From contig NZ_JAWDIC010000001.1 of the NCBI RefSeq assembly GCF_032464895.1, positions 1,798,001-1,862,000 of the forward strand: a stretch of DNA of 64,000 nucleotides, written 5' to 3'. A program made the translations under genes and the position numbers. Positions 51,076-59,479 of this stretch are shown here, piece by piece. Below the pieces are notes generated by a model. It did no database searches and had not been told where the DNA came from. It was given only the letters and a program-made list of their open reading frames with translations. Origin of the DNA: Phycicoccus sp. M110.8 (GTDB lineage: Bacteria > Actinomycetota > Actinomycetes > Actinomycetales > Dermatophilaceae). Position 1 is the stretch's first letter; every line of letters starts with the position of its first letter.

Positions 51076-53233
51076 TGAGCGGCACTGCGATGATCGCGCC
51101 GTTGGCCGGGATCGCGACGCCGGAGTCGTTGATGGCGAAGCCGATCGTCATCGTCACCAGGAGCGCGATCAGGCCCGGCCGCAGCGTGGGCAGCGCGTCG
51201 TAGGAGCGCTGCAGGGCCCGGGACCCCCACGAGGTCGGGCGGGCCAGGATGTAGATGACGAAGACGAGCGCGATCGGCACGAGCAGCGCGAGGCGGTAGT
51301 TGCCGAAGAGGATCCCGATGTTCTGGTCGAGCTTGCGCATCACGATGTCGCCGGCGGTGCCGTTGCCGAGCGCCTCGAAGAACTGGCCGAGGTGGCTCTG
51401 CTTGTCGGCCGGGCGCAGCGAGTCGAGGAACGCGACGAGCAGGAAGAGACCGGCGGTCACGCCGCCCACGACCAGCGCGCGGCGCCACGTCATGCGGATG
51501 CCGAGGATGGCAAGGACGAGGTAGGCGAGCCCCGGCAGCAGGGCCGGAGGTCCGCCACCGTCGGCGCCCCAGGCGGGCAGGCCGTCGACGACCACGGCGA
51601 CCAGCCCGATCGCGGCCGCCGCGACGGCGGCGAGGCGGGTGTGGCCGCGGCGGACCAGCGAGCTCGACGCCGCGGTGGCCAGCAGCAGCGCGGCCGTGGC
51701 GAACAGCGCGAACGTCACGTTCCCCATGCCGTAGAACCGGCCGCCCACCACCGGCTGCAGGCCCATCAACGAGGAGATCTGCAGGTGCGAGCCGGTCATG
51801 ACGTCGATCCCGAGCACGAGCATCGTCGCCAGGGCCACGACGGACAGCGGACCCGTGAGCCGTCGCGCCCACGGGCCCAGCAGGGCGACGGCGGAGATGA
51901 TCGCGGTGAAGACGCCCACGGCCGCCACCACCCCGACCATCGGCACGGGGAAGCGCCACCACGGGATGAGGTTGGCCAGGAACGTCGAGGCAGGGACCGC
52001 CGCGGCGACGACGGCCCCCCGGCGGGTGATCCGCAGCAGCTTCAGCCGCAGGCCGATGGCCCCGAAGTCGCGCCGCCAGACGACCGCGGCGAGCAGGTAG
52101 ATCGCGATCTGGGTGTAGACGACCGCGTTGAAGAACGGCGGCACGAGGGCGTGGACGTCGTGGCTCGCGTCGTCGAAGTCGACGAGGTGGCGCAGCCGGT
52201 CGCGGGCCGCGGACTCGGAGTTCGACCCCTCCTCACCGCGGCTCAGGGCCTTGCCCCCGAGCCCGCTGGGGATGTCCACCCCGGCTGCCGAGAGCAGGGT
52301 CACCGTGAGGTCGGCCGACTGCACGAGGCCGTCCTGGCGCGTGGACGGGGAGAACAGGGTGCCCGAGCCGTAGTGCGGGCCCTTGGCAGCGACGAGCCGC
52401 AGCCGCTCCTCGGAGCCGGCGTCGGCCAGGCTCGCCACGATGACGTCGGAGCCGTTGGGGGCAGCCTTGAGCACCTCGCTGATCCGGTTGTCGACCGCCT
52501 TGGCCTGCTGGGCCCGGCTCCCCGGAGTGCCGGGCGACTCGCCCTTCGGCAGCTCGGCCGGGTCGCGGACCGCCCCGACGTCGACCAGGGTCACCCGGCA
52601 CCGGGAGAGCAGGCCGGTCAGCTGGCCGGCGTCGTACGCGGCATACCGGGGCACGGAGCCGGAGGTGTAGGCGGCGCCGACCCCGGCGCCCGGGCCGACC
52701 GCCTGGACGCACTGGCCACTGCTCGCGAGCGTCTCCCCGAGGGTGCCCGGGGTGCTGTCGAACTTGCGGGCGTCGGCGGCGCGGACGTACGCGTCCCAGC
52801 CGGGGACGACGCCGCTGTCGACCTCGGGGATCGCCGGGCACGGGTCGGAGGTGCTGCGGTCGGCGCCCTTTGGGCCGGGGGCGGCCGCGCGGTTGCCGGC
52901 GGACAGGCTGAGCCAGCCGTCGACCGGGCAGGTGTTCGTGAAGACCGACCGCACCGAGAGCGCTGCCGTCGATCCGTCCCGGAGCATCGACCACAGCGCC
53001 GGGGTGTTCTGCTGGTCGACGTCGGTCCAGGTCAGCCCGCCCGTGCCGATGAGGATGACCGGGCCGGTGGGGGCCGGGTCGGCGGCCGCCGCGGTGGCCG
53101 GTGAGGCGCCTCGTGCCGCCGCGGGGGCGGCGGTGGCGACGGCGGGGGAAGCGCTCGCGGCCGACGCCGTGCCCGCGCCCACGACGAGCACCGTGAAGAG
53201 GCCGGCGAGCAGGGTCAGGGCGCGGCGGGTCAC
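50999..53233 (-). CDS. Actinobacterial membrane protein with a phosphatase-like outer domain
   Basis: A 744-residue protein. A signal peptide or anchor (about 1-25) is followed by an alanine-rich linker, then an outside domain (about 60-330) that resembles the alkaline-phosphatase/sulfatase fold: LIGTGGLTWTDVDQQNTPAL (about 61-80), DGWLSLSAGNRA, DVIVASLADAGS and a lone LTVTLLSAAGV. The last 350 residues hold about ten membrane helices. No metal-ligand set can be fully assigned, so enzymatic activity is uncertain. It is divergent from the GT87 gene at 53275; GTG 53233 lies six bases after a TAGCCT. Confidence 0.6.
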   Translation of the reverse strand: MTRRALTLLAGLFTVLVVGAGTASAASASPAVATAAPAAARGASPATAAAADPAPTGPVILIGTGGLTWTDVDQQNTPALWSMLRDGSTAALSVRSVFTNTCPVDGWLSLSAGNRAAAPGPKGADRSTSDPCPAIPEVDSGVVPGWDAYVRAADARKFDSTPGTLGETLASSGQCVQAVGPGAGVGAAYTSGSVPRYAAYDAGQLTGLLSRCRVTLVDVGAVRDPAELPKGESPGTPGSRAQQAKAVDNRISEVLKAAPNGSDVIVASLADAGSEERLRLVAAKGPHYGSGTLFSPSTRQDGLVQSADLTVTLLSAAGVDIPSGLGGKALSRGEEGSNSESAARDRLRHLVDFDDASHDVHALVPPFFNAVVYTQIAIYLLAAVVWRRDFGAIGLRLKLLRITRRGAVVAAAVPASTFLANLIPWWRFPVPMVGVVAAVGVFTAIISAVALLGPWARRLTGPLSVVALATMLVLGIDVMTGSHLQISSLMGLQPVVGGRFYGMGNVTFALFATAALLLATAASSSLVRRGHTRLAAVAAAAIGLVAVVVDGLPAWGADGGGPPALLPGLAYLVLAILGIRMTWRRALVVGGVTAGLFLLVAFLDSLRPADKQSHLGQFFEALGNGTAGDIVMRKLDQNIGILFGNYRLALLVPIALVFVIYILARPTSWGSRALQRSYDALPTLRPGLIALLVTMTIGFAINDSGVAIPANGAIIAVPLIIAVAVRALEDEARASATTRSMRRV

Positions 53234-53239
53234 CCGTAC

Positions 53240-53245
53240 AGGCTA
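53240..53245 (-). promoter_or_regulatory. -10-like hexamer TAGCCT (leaderless), membrane protein
   Basis: Reading leftwards, TAGCCT is followed by six bases and then the GTG at 53233. A rightward CAGAAT lies 18 bases away for the divergent gene. Confidence 0.45.
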
Positions 53246-53262
53246 CGGGTCGGGGCACACGA

Positions 53263-53268
53263 CAGAAT
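53263..53268 (+). promoter_or_regulatory. -10-like hexamer CAGAAT (leaderless), GT87 gene
   Basis: CAGAAT ends six bases before the GTG at 53275. The divergent promoters share a 41-base gap. Confidence 0.45.
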
Positions 53269-53274
53269 GCGGGT

Positions 53275-54552
53275 GTGACCTCCCTGCGCCGCATCGCCGC
53301 CTGGCCCGCCCGAGCCCGGTGGACCCTGGCCGTCGTGCTGGTGCTCCTGGCGGCCTCCATCCCGGTGCTGCGCTACCTGGTCTACTGGCCGGTGGACCAG
53401 TGGCAGGTCGACGTCGAGGTGTACCGCGAGGCGGGGGTCTCCATCCTCACCGGGCGCCCGGTGTACTCCGCGATGACCGAGTCGCCCCAGCTGCTGCCGT
53501 TCACCTACCCACCGTTCGCGGCGGTGCTCGCGATCCCGCTCGCGTTTCTCCCGTTCGGGGCGGTGGGCTGGCTGTGGACGCTCGCCCAGGTCGCGGCCAC
53601 GACCGCCATCGTCTGGTACGCCGGGTGGCGCCTGCTGCACCGCACAGGCCCGTGGATGCCGATCGCCCTGGCCCTGTTCACGGCACCGATGATCTGGCTG
53701 CACCCGGTGTCCGACGGCATCCGGTTCGGGCAGGTCAACGCGTTCATGGTGCTGGCCTGCCTCATGGACCTGCGCCGTCCCCGGCCCGGCGTGCTGCGCC
53801 GCGTCCCGCCGGGGGTGCTCGTCGGCCTGGCGATGTCGATCAAGCTCACGCCCGGCGTCTTCGTCGTGCACTACCTGGTCAACCGGCGCTGGCGCGAGGC
53901 GATCACCGCCGTGGTGACGGCTGTCGTCGTGACGATCGGGTCGTGGGTGCTGCTGCCGGAGGCCTCGTTCGCGTTCTGGGGCGGGGCGCTGCAGGACCCG
54001 ACCCGGCTGGGGCCCAACGCCGGCACGTCGAACCAGTCGATCCGCGGCTTCCTGCTCCGGGTCGGCCCCGACGGCCTGGCCGGCAACGTCCTGTGGCTCG
54101 TGCTCGTGGCGATCGTGGGCACCGTCGGGTTCCGGCTGGCGCGTCGCGCGTACCGGGCCGGCGACTCGATCAGCGAGGTCGCGGCCGTCGGCCTGATGGC
54201 CGTGCTGCTGTCGCCCGTCGCCTGGATCCACCACCTGCACTGGATGGTGGTCGTCGTCTTCGCTGTGCTCGGGGCGGACCCGCTGCGCGACCGTCGCCGG
54301 ATCTGGGCGGCGGCCGCGATCACCGGCTTCTTCCTGTGCCGTATGCCGTGGTGGGGCATCTCCTGGCTCAACCACCCGGAGTGGCCGCGCTGGATCGGCC
54401 GCGTCCTGCAGAACGCCGACACCTTCGGCTCGCTCATGGCGCTGGGCCTGCTGTGGTGGGCGCTGCACCTGCGCGAGCCCGGCACGACCGACGGCGACGA
54501 GCCCGTCGAGCACGGAGCTCTGCGCACAGACCAGCGTGTGACTGCGCTCTGA
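53275..54552 (+). CDS. GT87-family (DUF2029) membrane mannosyltransferase
   Basis: A 425-residue GT-C protein with about ten membrane helices. The outer-loop motif DVEVYREAGVSILTGRPVYS (about 43-62) with TESPQLLPFTYPPF (about 65-78) is the DUF2029/GT87 signature. Relatives such as PimE transfer mannose from polyprenol-phosphate mannose to a lipid or lipoglycan. Its last codons fall inside the left arm of the inverted repeat at 54519. GTG 53275 sits six bases after CAGAAT. Confidence 0.8.
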   Translation: MTSLRRIAAWPARARWTLAVVLVLLAASIPVLRYLVYWPVDQWQVDVEVYREAGVSILTGRPVYSAMTESPQLLPFTYPPFAAVLAIPLAFLPFGAVGWLWTLAQVAATTAIVWYAGWRLLHRTGPWMPIALALFTAPMIWLHPVSDGIRFGQVNAFMVLACLMDLRRPRPGVLRRVPPGVLVGLAMSIKLTPGVFVVHYLVNRRWREAITAVVTAVVVTIGSWVLLPEASFAFWGGALQDPTRLGPNAGTSNQSIRGFLLRVGPDGLAGNVLWLVLVAIVGTVGFRLARRAYRAGDSISEVAAVGLMAVLLSPVAWIHHLHWMVVVVFAVLGADPLRDRRRIWAAAAITGFFLCRMPWWGISWLNHPEWPRWIGRVLQNADTFGSLMALGLLWWALHLREPGTTDGDEPVEHGALRTDQRVTAL

Positions 54553-54688
54553 TCCGCTCCGCGCGCAGCCGAGCGCTCTCCGCGGCGCACCGGCTCCCCG
54601 GCATACCCCCGCGCGTCTGTGCACACACTCCCGTGCCACTGCGCAGTGATCCGCTCCCTGCGCACTGACACGCTGGTCTGTGCGCAGA
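54519..54688. repeat. 29-bp inverted repeat flanking 112 bases
   Basis: The left arm 54519-54547 begins TCTGCGCACAGACCAGCGTG; the right arm 54660-54688 is its reverse complement at 27 of 29 positions. The left arm includes the C-terminal codons of the GT87 gene. Between the arms GATCCGCTCC is repeated in the same orientation (54551-54560, 54648-54657). No reading frame is contained. The element resembles a MITE or large terminator hairpin between convergent genes. Confidence 0.8.
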
Positions 54689-54707
54689 CCTCCGTGACGG
54701 GGGCGGC

Positions 54708-55337
54708 TCAGGCGTGGGGGGCGGTGACGACGCCGAAGATCTCCAGCGTGGTCAGCGCGGCGAGCAGCAGGCAGACGACGCCGCCCACCCGGCGGATGGT
54801 CGTGAGGTGCACCCGGGCCAGCAGCGCCCGGCCGATCACGGCACCGAGCGCGGACACCGTGGCCAGGGCGAGGAACGCGCCGAGGAAGACCGACAGCGGC
54901 TGGTGGAAGCGCAGCACCATGTTCGCGGTGAGCAGCTGGGACAGGTCGCCCCACTCGGCGAGGAACAGCACCGAGAACGAGACCGCGATCGCCTTGAGGC
55001 CGACGGCCGTCGCGGCGCCCTTGTGCGCGAACTCCTCCTCGGTCTCCTTCTCCTCCTCGTCGGCCTTCTTCGCACCGCGCAGCAGGATGAACCCGCCGGC
55101 GAGGAACATCAGTGCAGCGAAGACCTCCACCGGCCGCTTGGGCAGGTTGGCGAGCAGGCCGCCGATGACGACCGCCACCAGCGTCTGGACCAGGAACGCC
55201 AGCGACACCCCGATCCACACGAACAGCGGGCGGAACCGCGTCGCGAGCACGAGGGTGGCGATGAACGTCTTGTCCGGCAGCTCCACGACGAAGATGGCGG
55301 CGAAGACGATGGCGATGGTGGCGAGGTCGAGTTCCAT
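54708..55337 (-). CDS. TMEM165/GDT1-family cation transporter
   Basis: A 209-residue protein with six membrane helices in two halves. The paired signature motifs are ELPDKTFIATLVLATRF (about 19-35) and AEWGDLSQLLTANMVL (about 126-141), which match the E-x-G-D-K/R-T/S motifs of the UPF0016/GDT1/MneA family, although the first has LP in place of IG. Members export Mn2+ or exchange Ca2+. The acidic loop KKADEEEKETEEE links the halves. It converges on the GT87 gene across the inverted repeat. Confidence 0.85.
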   Translation of the reverse strand: MELDLATIAIVFAAIFVVELPDKTFIATLVLATRFRPLFVWIGVSLAFLVQTLVAVVIGGLLANLPKRPVEVFAALMFLAGGFILLRGAKKADEEEKETEEEFAHKGAATAVGLKAIAVSFSVLFLAEWGDLSQLLTANMVLRFHQPLSVFLGAFLALATVSALGAVIGRALLARVHLTTIRRVGGVVCLLLAALTTLEIFGVVTAPHA

Positions 55338-55448
55338 GGCGCGTCGACCCTATCCGCGTGGCAGCCCTACGCTGGCCGGTGTCCGGCACACCGTCCGCGA
55401 GGTGGCCACAGCAGGCGGCCACCCGACCGGATCCGAGAGGGTCGACCC

Positions 55449-56453
55449 ATGACCACGTACGCCTACCTCGGCCCCGAGGGCACGTTCACCCAGATGGCGC
55501 TGGCCGCGTGGGCGCCGTCGCAGGGGGCCACCCACCGCCCCTGCGGGTCGGTGGACCAGGCGCTCGCGCTGTTGCGCTCCGGCGAGGTGGACGGCGCGAT
55601 GGTGCCGATCGAGAACTCGGTCGAGGGCGGTGTCAGCGCGACCCTCGACGCCCTGGCGAGCGGCGACCCGCTGGTCGTCACCGCCGAGGTGCTCGTCCCG
55701 ATCACGTTCGTGCTGGCCGCCCGACCGGGCACGGCCCTGTCGGACGTGCGCGCGGTCGGGACCCACAGCCACGCCTGGGCGCAGGTCCGCGGCTGGATGG
55801 GCGAGCACCTGCCGGACGCCGCCTACGTGCCGACCCTCTCCACGGCCTCGGCCGCGGAAGGCCTTGCGCTGCACGGCGACCCGAGCGGCGACCCGGACGC
55901 ACGGGACGGCGGTCCGGGCTCGGGCGGGGGCCGCGGCCCCACCGCCGGTGAGCGGCCGGCATACGACGCGGCGGTCTGTGCCCCCGTCGCGGCGAGCAAC
56001 CACGGCCTCGAGGTCCTCGCGGAGGGCATCGGCGACAACGCCGCCGCGGTGACCCGGTTCGTCATGGTGGCCCGGCCCGGTCAGCTGCCGGAGCGCACGG
56101 GAGCCGACAAGACGACGCTCGTGCTGTTCCAGCGTGACGACCACGCGGGTGGGTTGCTCGAGCTGCTGGAGCAGTTCGCGGTGCGCGGGATCAACATGTC
56201 GCGGCTGGAGTCCCGGCCGACCAAGGCGTCGATGGGCTCGTACTGCTTCTCGATCGACATCGAGGGCCACGTGCTCGACGAGCGCGTCGGCGAGGCGTTG
56301 CTCGGGCTCAAGCGGGTCTGCGCCGAGGTCCGGTTCCTCGGCAGCTACCCGGCGGCGCACGGTGCGGCGGTGCAGGTCAGCCCGACGACGACGGACGAGG
56401 CGTTCGGCAGCGCCCGCGCCTGGCTGCGAGCCCTGCGCACCGGCGACGCCTGA
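55449..56453 (+). CDS. pheA: Prephenate dehydratase
   Basis: A 334-residue prephenate dehydratase. YAYLGPEGTFTQMALAA (about 4-20), the VPIENSVEGGVSATLDAL motif (about 56-73) and the catalytic TRF in AAVTRFVMV mark the catalytic part; the C-terminal ACT domain holds TTLVLFQRDDHAGGLLELLE and the ESRP regulatory motif (about 256-259). It converts prephenate to phenylpyruvate in phenylalanine synthesis and is inhibited by Phe. A 30-residue glycine-rich, low-complexity insertion (about 142-171) interrupts the catalytic domain. Start ATG 55449. Confidence 0.95.
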   Translation: MTTYAYLGPEGTFTQMALAAWAPSQGATHRPCGSVDQALALLRSGEVDGAMVPIENSVEGGVSATLDALASGDPLVVTAEVLVPITFVLAARPGTALSDVRAVGTHSHAWAQVRGWMGEHLPDAAYVPTLSTASAAEGLALHGDPSGDPDARDGGPGSGGGRGPTAGERPAYDAAVCAPVAASNHGLEVLAEGIGDNAAAVTRFVMVARPGQLPERTGADKTTLVLFQRDDHAGGLLELLEQFAVRGINMSRLESRPTKASMGSYCFSIDIEGHVLDERVGEALLGLKRVCAEVRFLGSYPAAHGAAVQVSPTTTDEAFGSARAWLRALRTGDA

Positions 56454-56466
56454 CCCCGGGTTTCCT

Positions 56467-56537
56467 CGCAAGACGGCGGTTGCCCGGCAACACTCGGGTT
56501 GTTGTCCCGCGGTATGCCAAGCAACCGCCGTTTTGCG
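56467..56537. repeat. 71-bp palindromic repeat, copy 1
   Basis: A long imperfect palindrome with 23-base arms (20 matches) between the convergent stops of pheA and zwf. It begins CGCAAGACGGCGGTTGC and ends in GCAACCGCCGTTTTGCG. It is about 90% identical to 63260-63330 over its full length. It may act as a bidirectional terminator. Confidence 0.9.
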
Positions 56538-56539
56538 GA

Positions 56540-58057
56540 CTACTTCTTCTCGCGCCAGGCGCGCTCGAACGGCAGCCGCCACGCGTGTGGCGCGATGAGC
56601 TGGTGGATCGCGTTGGGGCCCCACGAGTCGACCGGGTAGGGCTTGGACTCGGGCGGGTCGTCGAGCAGCGGCTGCGACCGCTCCCACAGCGACTCGATGC
56701 CCTCGGCCGTCGTGAAGAGCGTGTGGTCACCGCGCATCGCGTCGAGCATGAGCCGCTCGTACGCCTCGAGGACGTCGGCCGCGCGCTCGGTCTCCTCGGT
56801 GGAGAACTGCATCGACAGCTTCTCCAGCCGCATGCCCGGCCCGGGACGCTTGCCGTAGAACGACAGCGACACCTTGGACTCGTCGGCCAGGTCGAACGTG
56901 AGGTGGTCCGGCCCGGCCGAACCGACCCCGGAGTTGTGCGGGAACATCGACCGCGGCGCCTCGCGGAACGCGATCGAGATGATCCGGGCGCCCTCGGCCA
57001 TCCGCTTGCCGGTGCGCAGGTAGAACGGCACACCCGCCCAGCGCCAGTTGTCGAGGCCGACCTTGAGGGCGATGAACGTCTCGGTGTCGGAGTCGGGGGC
57101 GACCCCGTCCAGGCTGGTGTACCCGGCGAACTGCCCGCGCACGACCTGGTCCGGGTCGATCGGCAGCAGCGACCGGAAGACCTTGTTCTTCTCCTCCGAG
57201 ATCGCCCGCGGCTCCAGGGCGGTCGGCGGCTCCATGGCCACGAACGCCATGACCTGGAACAGGTGCGTGACGACCATGTCCTTGTACGCGCCGGTCGACT
57301 CGTAGAAGCCGGCCCGCTGGTCCAGCCCGAGCGTCTCGGGGATGTCGATCTGCACGTGGTCGATGAAGTTGCGGTTCCAGATCGGCTCGAACAGGCCGTT
57401 GGCGAAGCGGAAGGCCAGGATGTTCTGCGCGGCCTCCTTCCCCAGGAAGTGGTCGATCCGGAAGACCTGCTCCTCGGCGAACGTCTCGTGCACGGTGTTG
57501 TTGAGGGCGATGGCGCTCGCGAGGTCGGTGCCGAACGGCTTCTCCATGACCACGCGGGCCCGGTCGACGAGGTCGGCCTCCCGCAGCATCTGCAGCACCG
57601 CGACGGCGGCCTTCGGCGGCACCGAGAGGTAGTGCAGCCGCAGCGTCTGCGGGCCGAGCTGCTGCTCGGCCTCCTTCACCGCCTGCGCCAGCCGGTCCGG
57701 GCCCGCGCTCTGCGGCACGTAGACGAGCCGGTCGTCGAAGGCGTCCCACTGCTCGGCCGACAGCCTGTGCGAGCCGAACTCGTCGATCGCCTGCCTGGCG
57801 AAGGCGCGGAACCCGGCGTCGTCGAAGTCCTCCAGCGACGTGCCGACGACCCGGATGTCGGGGGCGAGGTCGCTCGTGACGAGGTAGGCCAGGCCGGGGA
57901 GCAGCTTGCGCCGGGCCAGGTCGCCCGTCGCGCCGAAGAGGACGATGACGTGGGGGTCGACGGGTTCGAGCGGGCTGCGGCTCGTCACCCGCTCCGTAGC
58001 CGGGTAGGAGATCGTCTGCGGGCGGGGCGGCGTCGCTTGCGGCACGTCGTCGATCAT
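56540..58057 (-). CDS. zwf: Glucose-6-phosphate 1-dehydrogenase
   Basis: A 505-residue G6PD. The NADP-binding loop FGATGDLARRKL (about 41-52), the signature RIDHFLGKEA (200-209, with catalytic His203), and MEKPFGTDLASA (171-182) are all present. Residues from about 215 form the large beta-sheet domain. It makes 6-phosphogluconolactone and NADPH. ATG 58057 gives the usual length; the frame extends upstream to 58081. It converges on pheA. Confidence 0.95.
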   Translation of the reverse strand: MIDDVPQATPPRPQTISYPATERVTSRSPLEPVDPHVIVLFGATGDLARRKLLPGLAYLVTSDLAPDIRVVGTSLEDFDDAGFRAFARQAIDEFGSHRLSAEQWDAFDDRLVYVPQSAGPDRLAQAVKEAEQQLGPQTLRLHYLSVPPKAAVAVLQMLREADLVDRARVVMEKPFGTDLASAIALNNTVHETFAEEQVFRIDHFLGKEAAQNILAFRFANGLFEPIWNRNFIDHVQIDIPETLGLDQRAGFYESTGAYKDMVVTHLFQVMAFVAMEPPTALEPRAISEEKNKVFRSLLPIDPDQVVRGQFAGYTSLDGVAPDSDTETFIALKVGLDNWRWAGVPFYLRTGKRMAEGARIISIAFREAPRSMFPHNSGVGSAGPDHLTFDLADESKVSLSFYGKRPGPGMRLEKLSMQFSTEETERAADVLEAYERLMLDAMRGDHTLFTTAEGIESLWERSQPLLDDPPESKPYPVDSWGPNAIHQLIAPHAWRLPFERAWREKK

Positions 58058-58124
58058 GGCACCGGGCGGGGCGGGCTGCACGGGCTCGGCGGTATGCCGG
58101 GCTCGCCCCGGGGGCGCGTACCCG

Positions 58125-58835
58125 TCAGGAGGTCGTCACGGAGCGGGCCGCGTCGCGCACCCGCTCGCCGGCCCCGCTGCGCTCCTGCGCGCGGTGGCGG
58201 TACCAGGCGTAGGCCAGCACGGCGCAGATGATGCCGTTGAGCATGCCCACCGCGACGTCGGTGACGTGGTGCATCCCGCGGTAGAGCCGCGCGTAGGTGA
58301 CCAGCAGCGGCAGCAGCAGGCACACGACCGTCGTCAGCACGCGCAGCCAGGTGCGCTCGATCCGCTGTGCCAACAGCGCGAACGCGAGGTACAGCGCCGT
58401 CGACGCACCCACGTGGCCGCTCGGGTAGCTCGACGTCGGGGGCGCCGGGTCGAGGTGGCTGACCTTGGGCCGCGGGCGCCCGATGACCAGCGTCGCGAGC
58501 ACGAAGATGGTGGCCTGCAACGAGATCGCGATGACCGGCACGAGGCTGAAGAGCAGGTCCTTGGTGCGCCACAGGATGATGAGCGACACGAGGATGCAGA
58601 CCGCGATGACGTACTCGGTGTTGCCGATGTGGGACCAGAACATCGTGATGGTGTTCCACGTCTTGGTGCGGTCCGAGGCGAGGGTCTTGTTGACCGACTC
58701 CTCGCTCGTCGACAGGCCCTTGAGGGGTCCGGTGATGAGGAAGCCGAAGCCGACGATCGCCGCCCAGACGACTACGCCGGGTGCGACGGCCCGGGTGACG
58801 AGCTGGGTGAGGTCCTGCCGAGAAATCCGAGCCAT
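58125..58835 (-). CDS. PAP2-superfamily phosphatase (second of two)
   Basis: A 236-residue membrane PAP2 protein with about six helices. The catalytic motifs are LVIGRPRPKVSH (K/R-x6-RP, about 116-127), SSYPSGHVGAS (PSGH, about 134-144) and ARLYRGMHHVTDV (about 181-193). It dephosphorylates a lipid phosphate such as phosphatidate or undecaprenyl diphosphate outside the membrane. ATG 58835 lies inside the end of the upstream PAP2 gene, with a TACCTT six bases before it. Confidence 0.85.
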   Translation of the reverse strand: MARISRQDLTQLVTRAVAPGVVVWAAIVGFGFLITGPLKGLSTSEESVNKTLASDRTKTWNTITMFWSHIGNTEYVIAVCILVSLIILWRTKDLLFSLVPVIAISLQATIFVLATLVIGRPRPKVSHLDPAPPTSSYPSGHVGASTALYLAFALLAQRIERTWLRVLTTVVCLLLPLLVTYARLYRGMHHVTDVAVGMLNGIICAVLAYAWYRHRAQERSGAGERVRDAARSVTTS

Positions 58836-59479
58836 GAGGAGAAGGTAGTGCCCACACCGAGAATCCACCCGGCAACCACGTCCGAGGCGAAGTGCGCCCC
58901 CAGGAAGATGCGGTCCAGACCGACGACGAGGACCACGACGATCGCCACGGCCGTCACGACCCGCCGCCCCGCCTCCGACAGCAGCGGCCACACCAGGAAC
59001 ACCATCGCGGTCGCGATGATCGCGACGTTGGCGGCGTGGCCGGAGGGGAACGAGTAGCCCGGCGAGTGCGAGATCGGGTCCTCGATGACCGGCCGGGCGC
59101 GCTGCACGACGAGCTTGGCCACGAGGGCGAGGTTCCAGCCCACCATCATCGTGACGAACGCCCACAGCGCCCGGTTGCGCAGCTGCTTCGCCAGCCAGGC
59201 CCAGAGGCAGACCAGGGTCGCCGCGATGTAGAGGACCCACGGCTGGCTCACGGCCTGCAGGACGAGCAGCGGGCCCGCGGCCCCGGCCGCGCGGGTCGCG
59301 TCCGTGGCGTGGTTCGCGATCGCGTTGTCGAGGTGGATCAGCGGGTCGAACTTCTGCCGCACGGCATACCCGATCAGCACGAACGGCACCGCGAACAGGA
59401 CCATCGCCAGCGCGCCCCGGCCGAGCCGCACCACCCGGGAGCGGCTGGCGGAGGCGGGGGCCGCGGTGGCGGTCTGCAT
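58772..59479 (-). CDS. PAP2-superfamily phosphatase (first of two)
   Basis: A 235-residue membrane PAP2 protein. VQRARPVIED (about 124-133), YSFPSGHAANVA (about 140-151) and RIFLGAHFASDVVAG (about 185-199) give the three catalytic motifs. It has about six helices. The ATG at 59479 shares its last-base position with the stop of the lipid kinase gene, so translation is coupled; its own 3-prime end overlaps the following PAP2 gene by 64 bases. The two PAP2 proteins are clearly related but not identical. Confidence 0.85.
   Translation of the reverse strand: MQTATAAPASASRSRVVRLGRGALAMVLFAVPFVLIGYAVRQKFDPLIHLDNAIANHATDATRAAGAAGPLLVLQAVSQPWVLYIAATLVCLWAWLAKQLRNRALWAFVTMMVGWNLALVAKLVVQRARPVIEDPISHSPGYSFPSGHAANVAIIATAMVFLVWPLLSEAGRRVVTAVAIVVVLVVGLDRIFLGAHFASDVVAGWILGVGTTFSSWLGFLGRTSPSSSPGPSHPA

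Noticed and set aside
55338-55448. A manganese-responsive riboswitch before the GDT1-family gene
   Set aside because: The 111-base gap lacks the conserved loops of the yybP-ykoY class as far as I can see.
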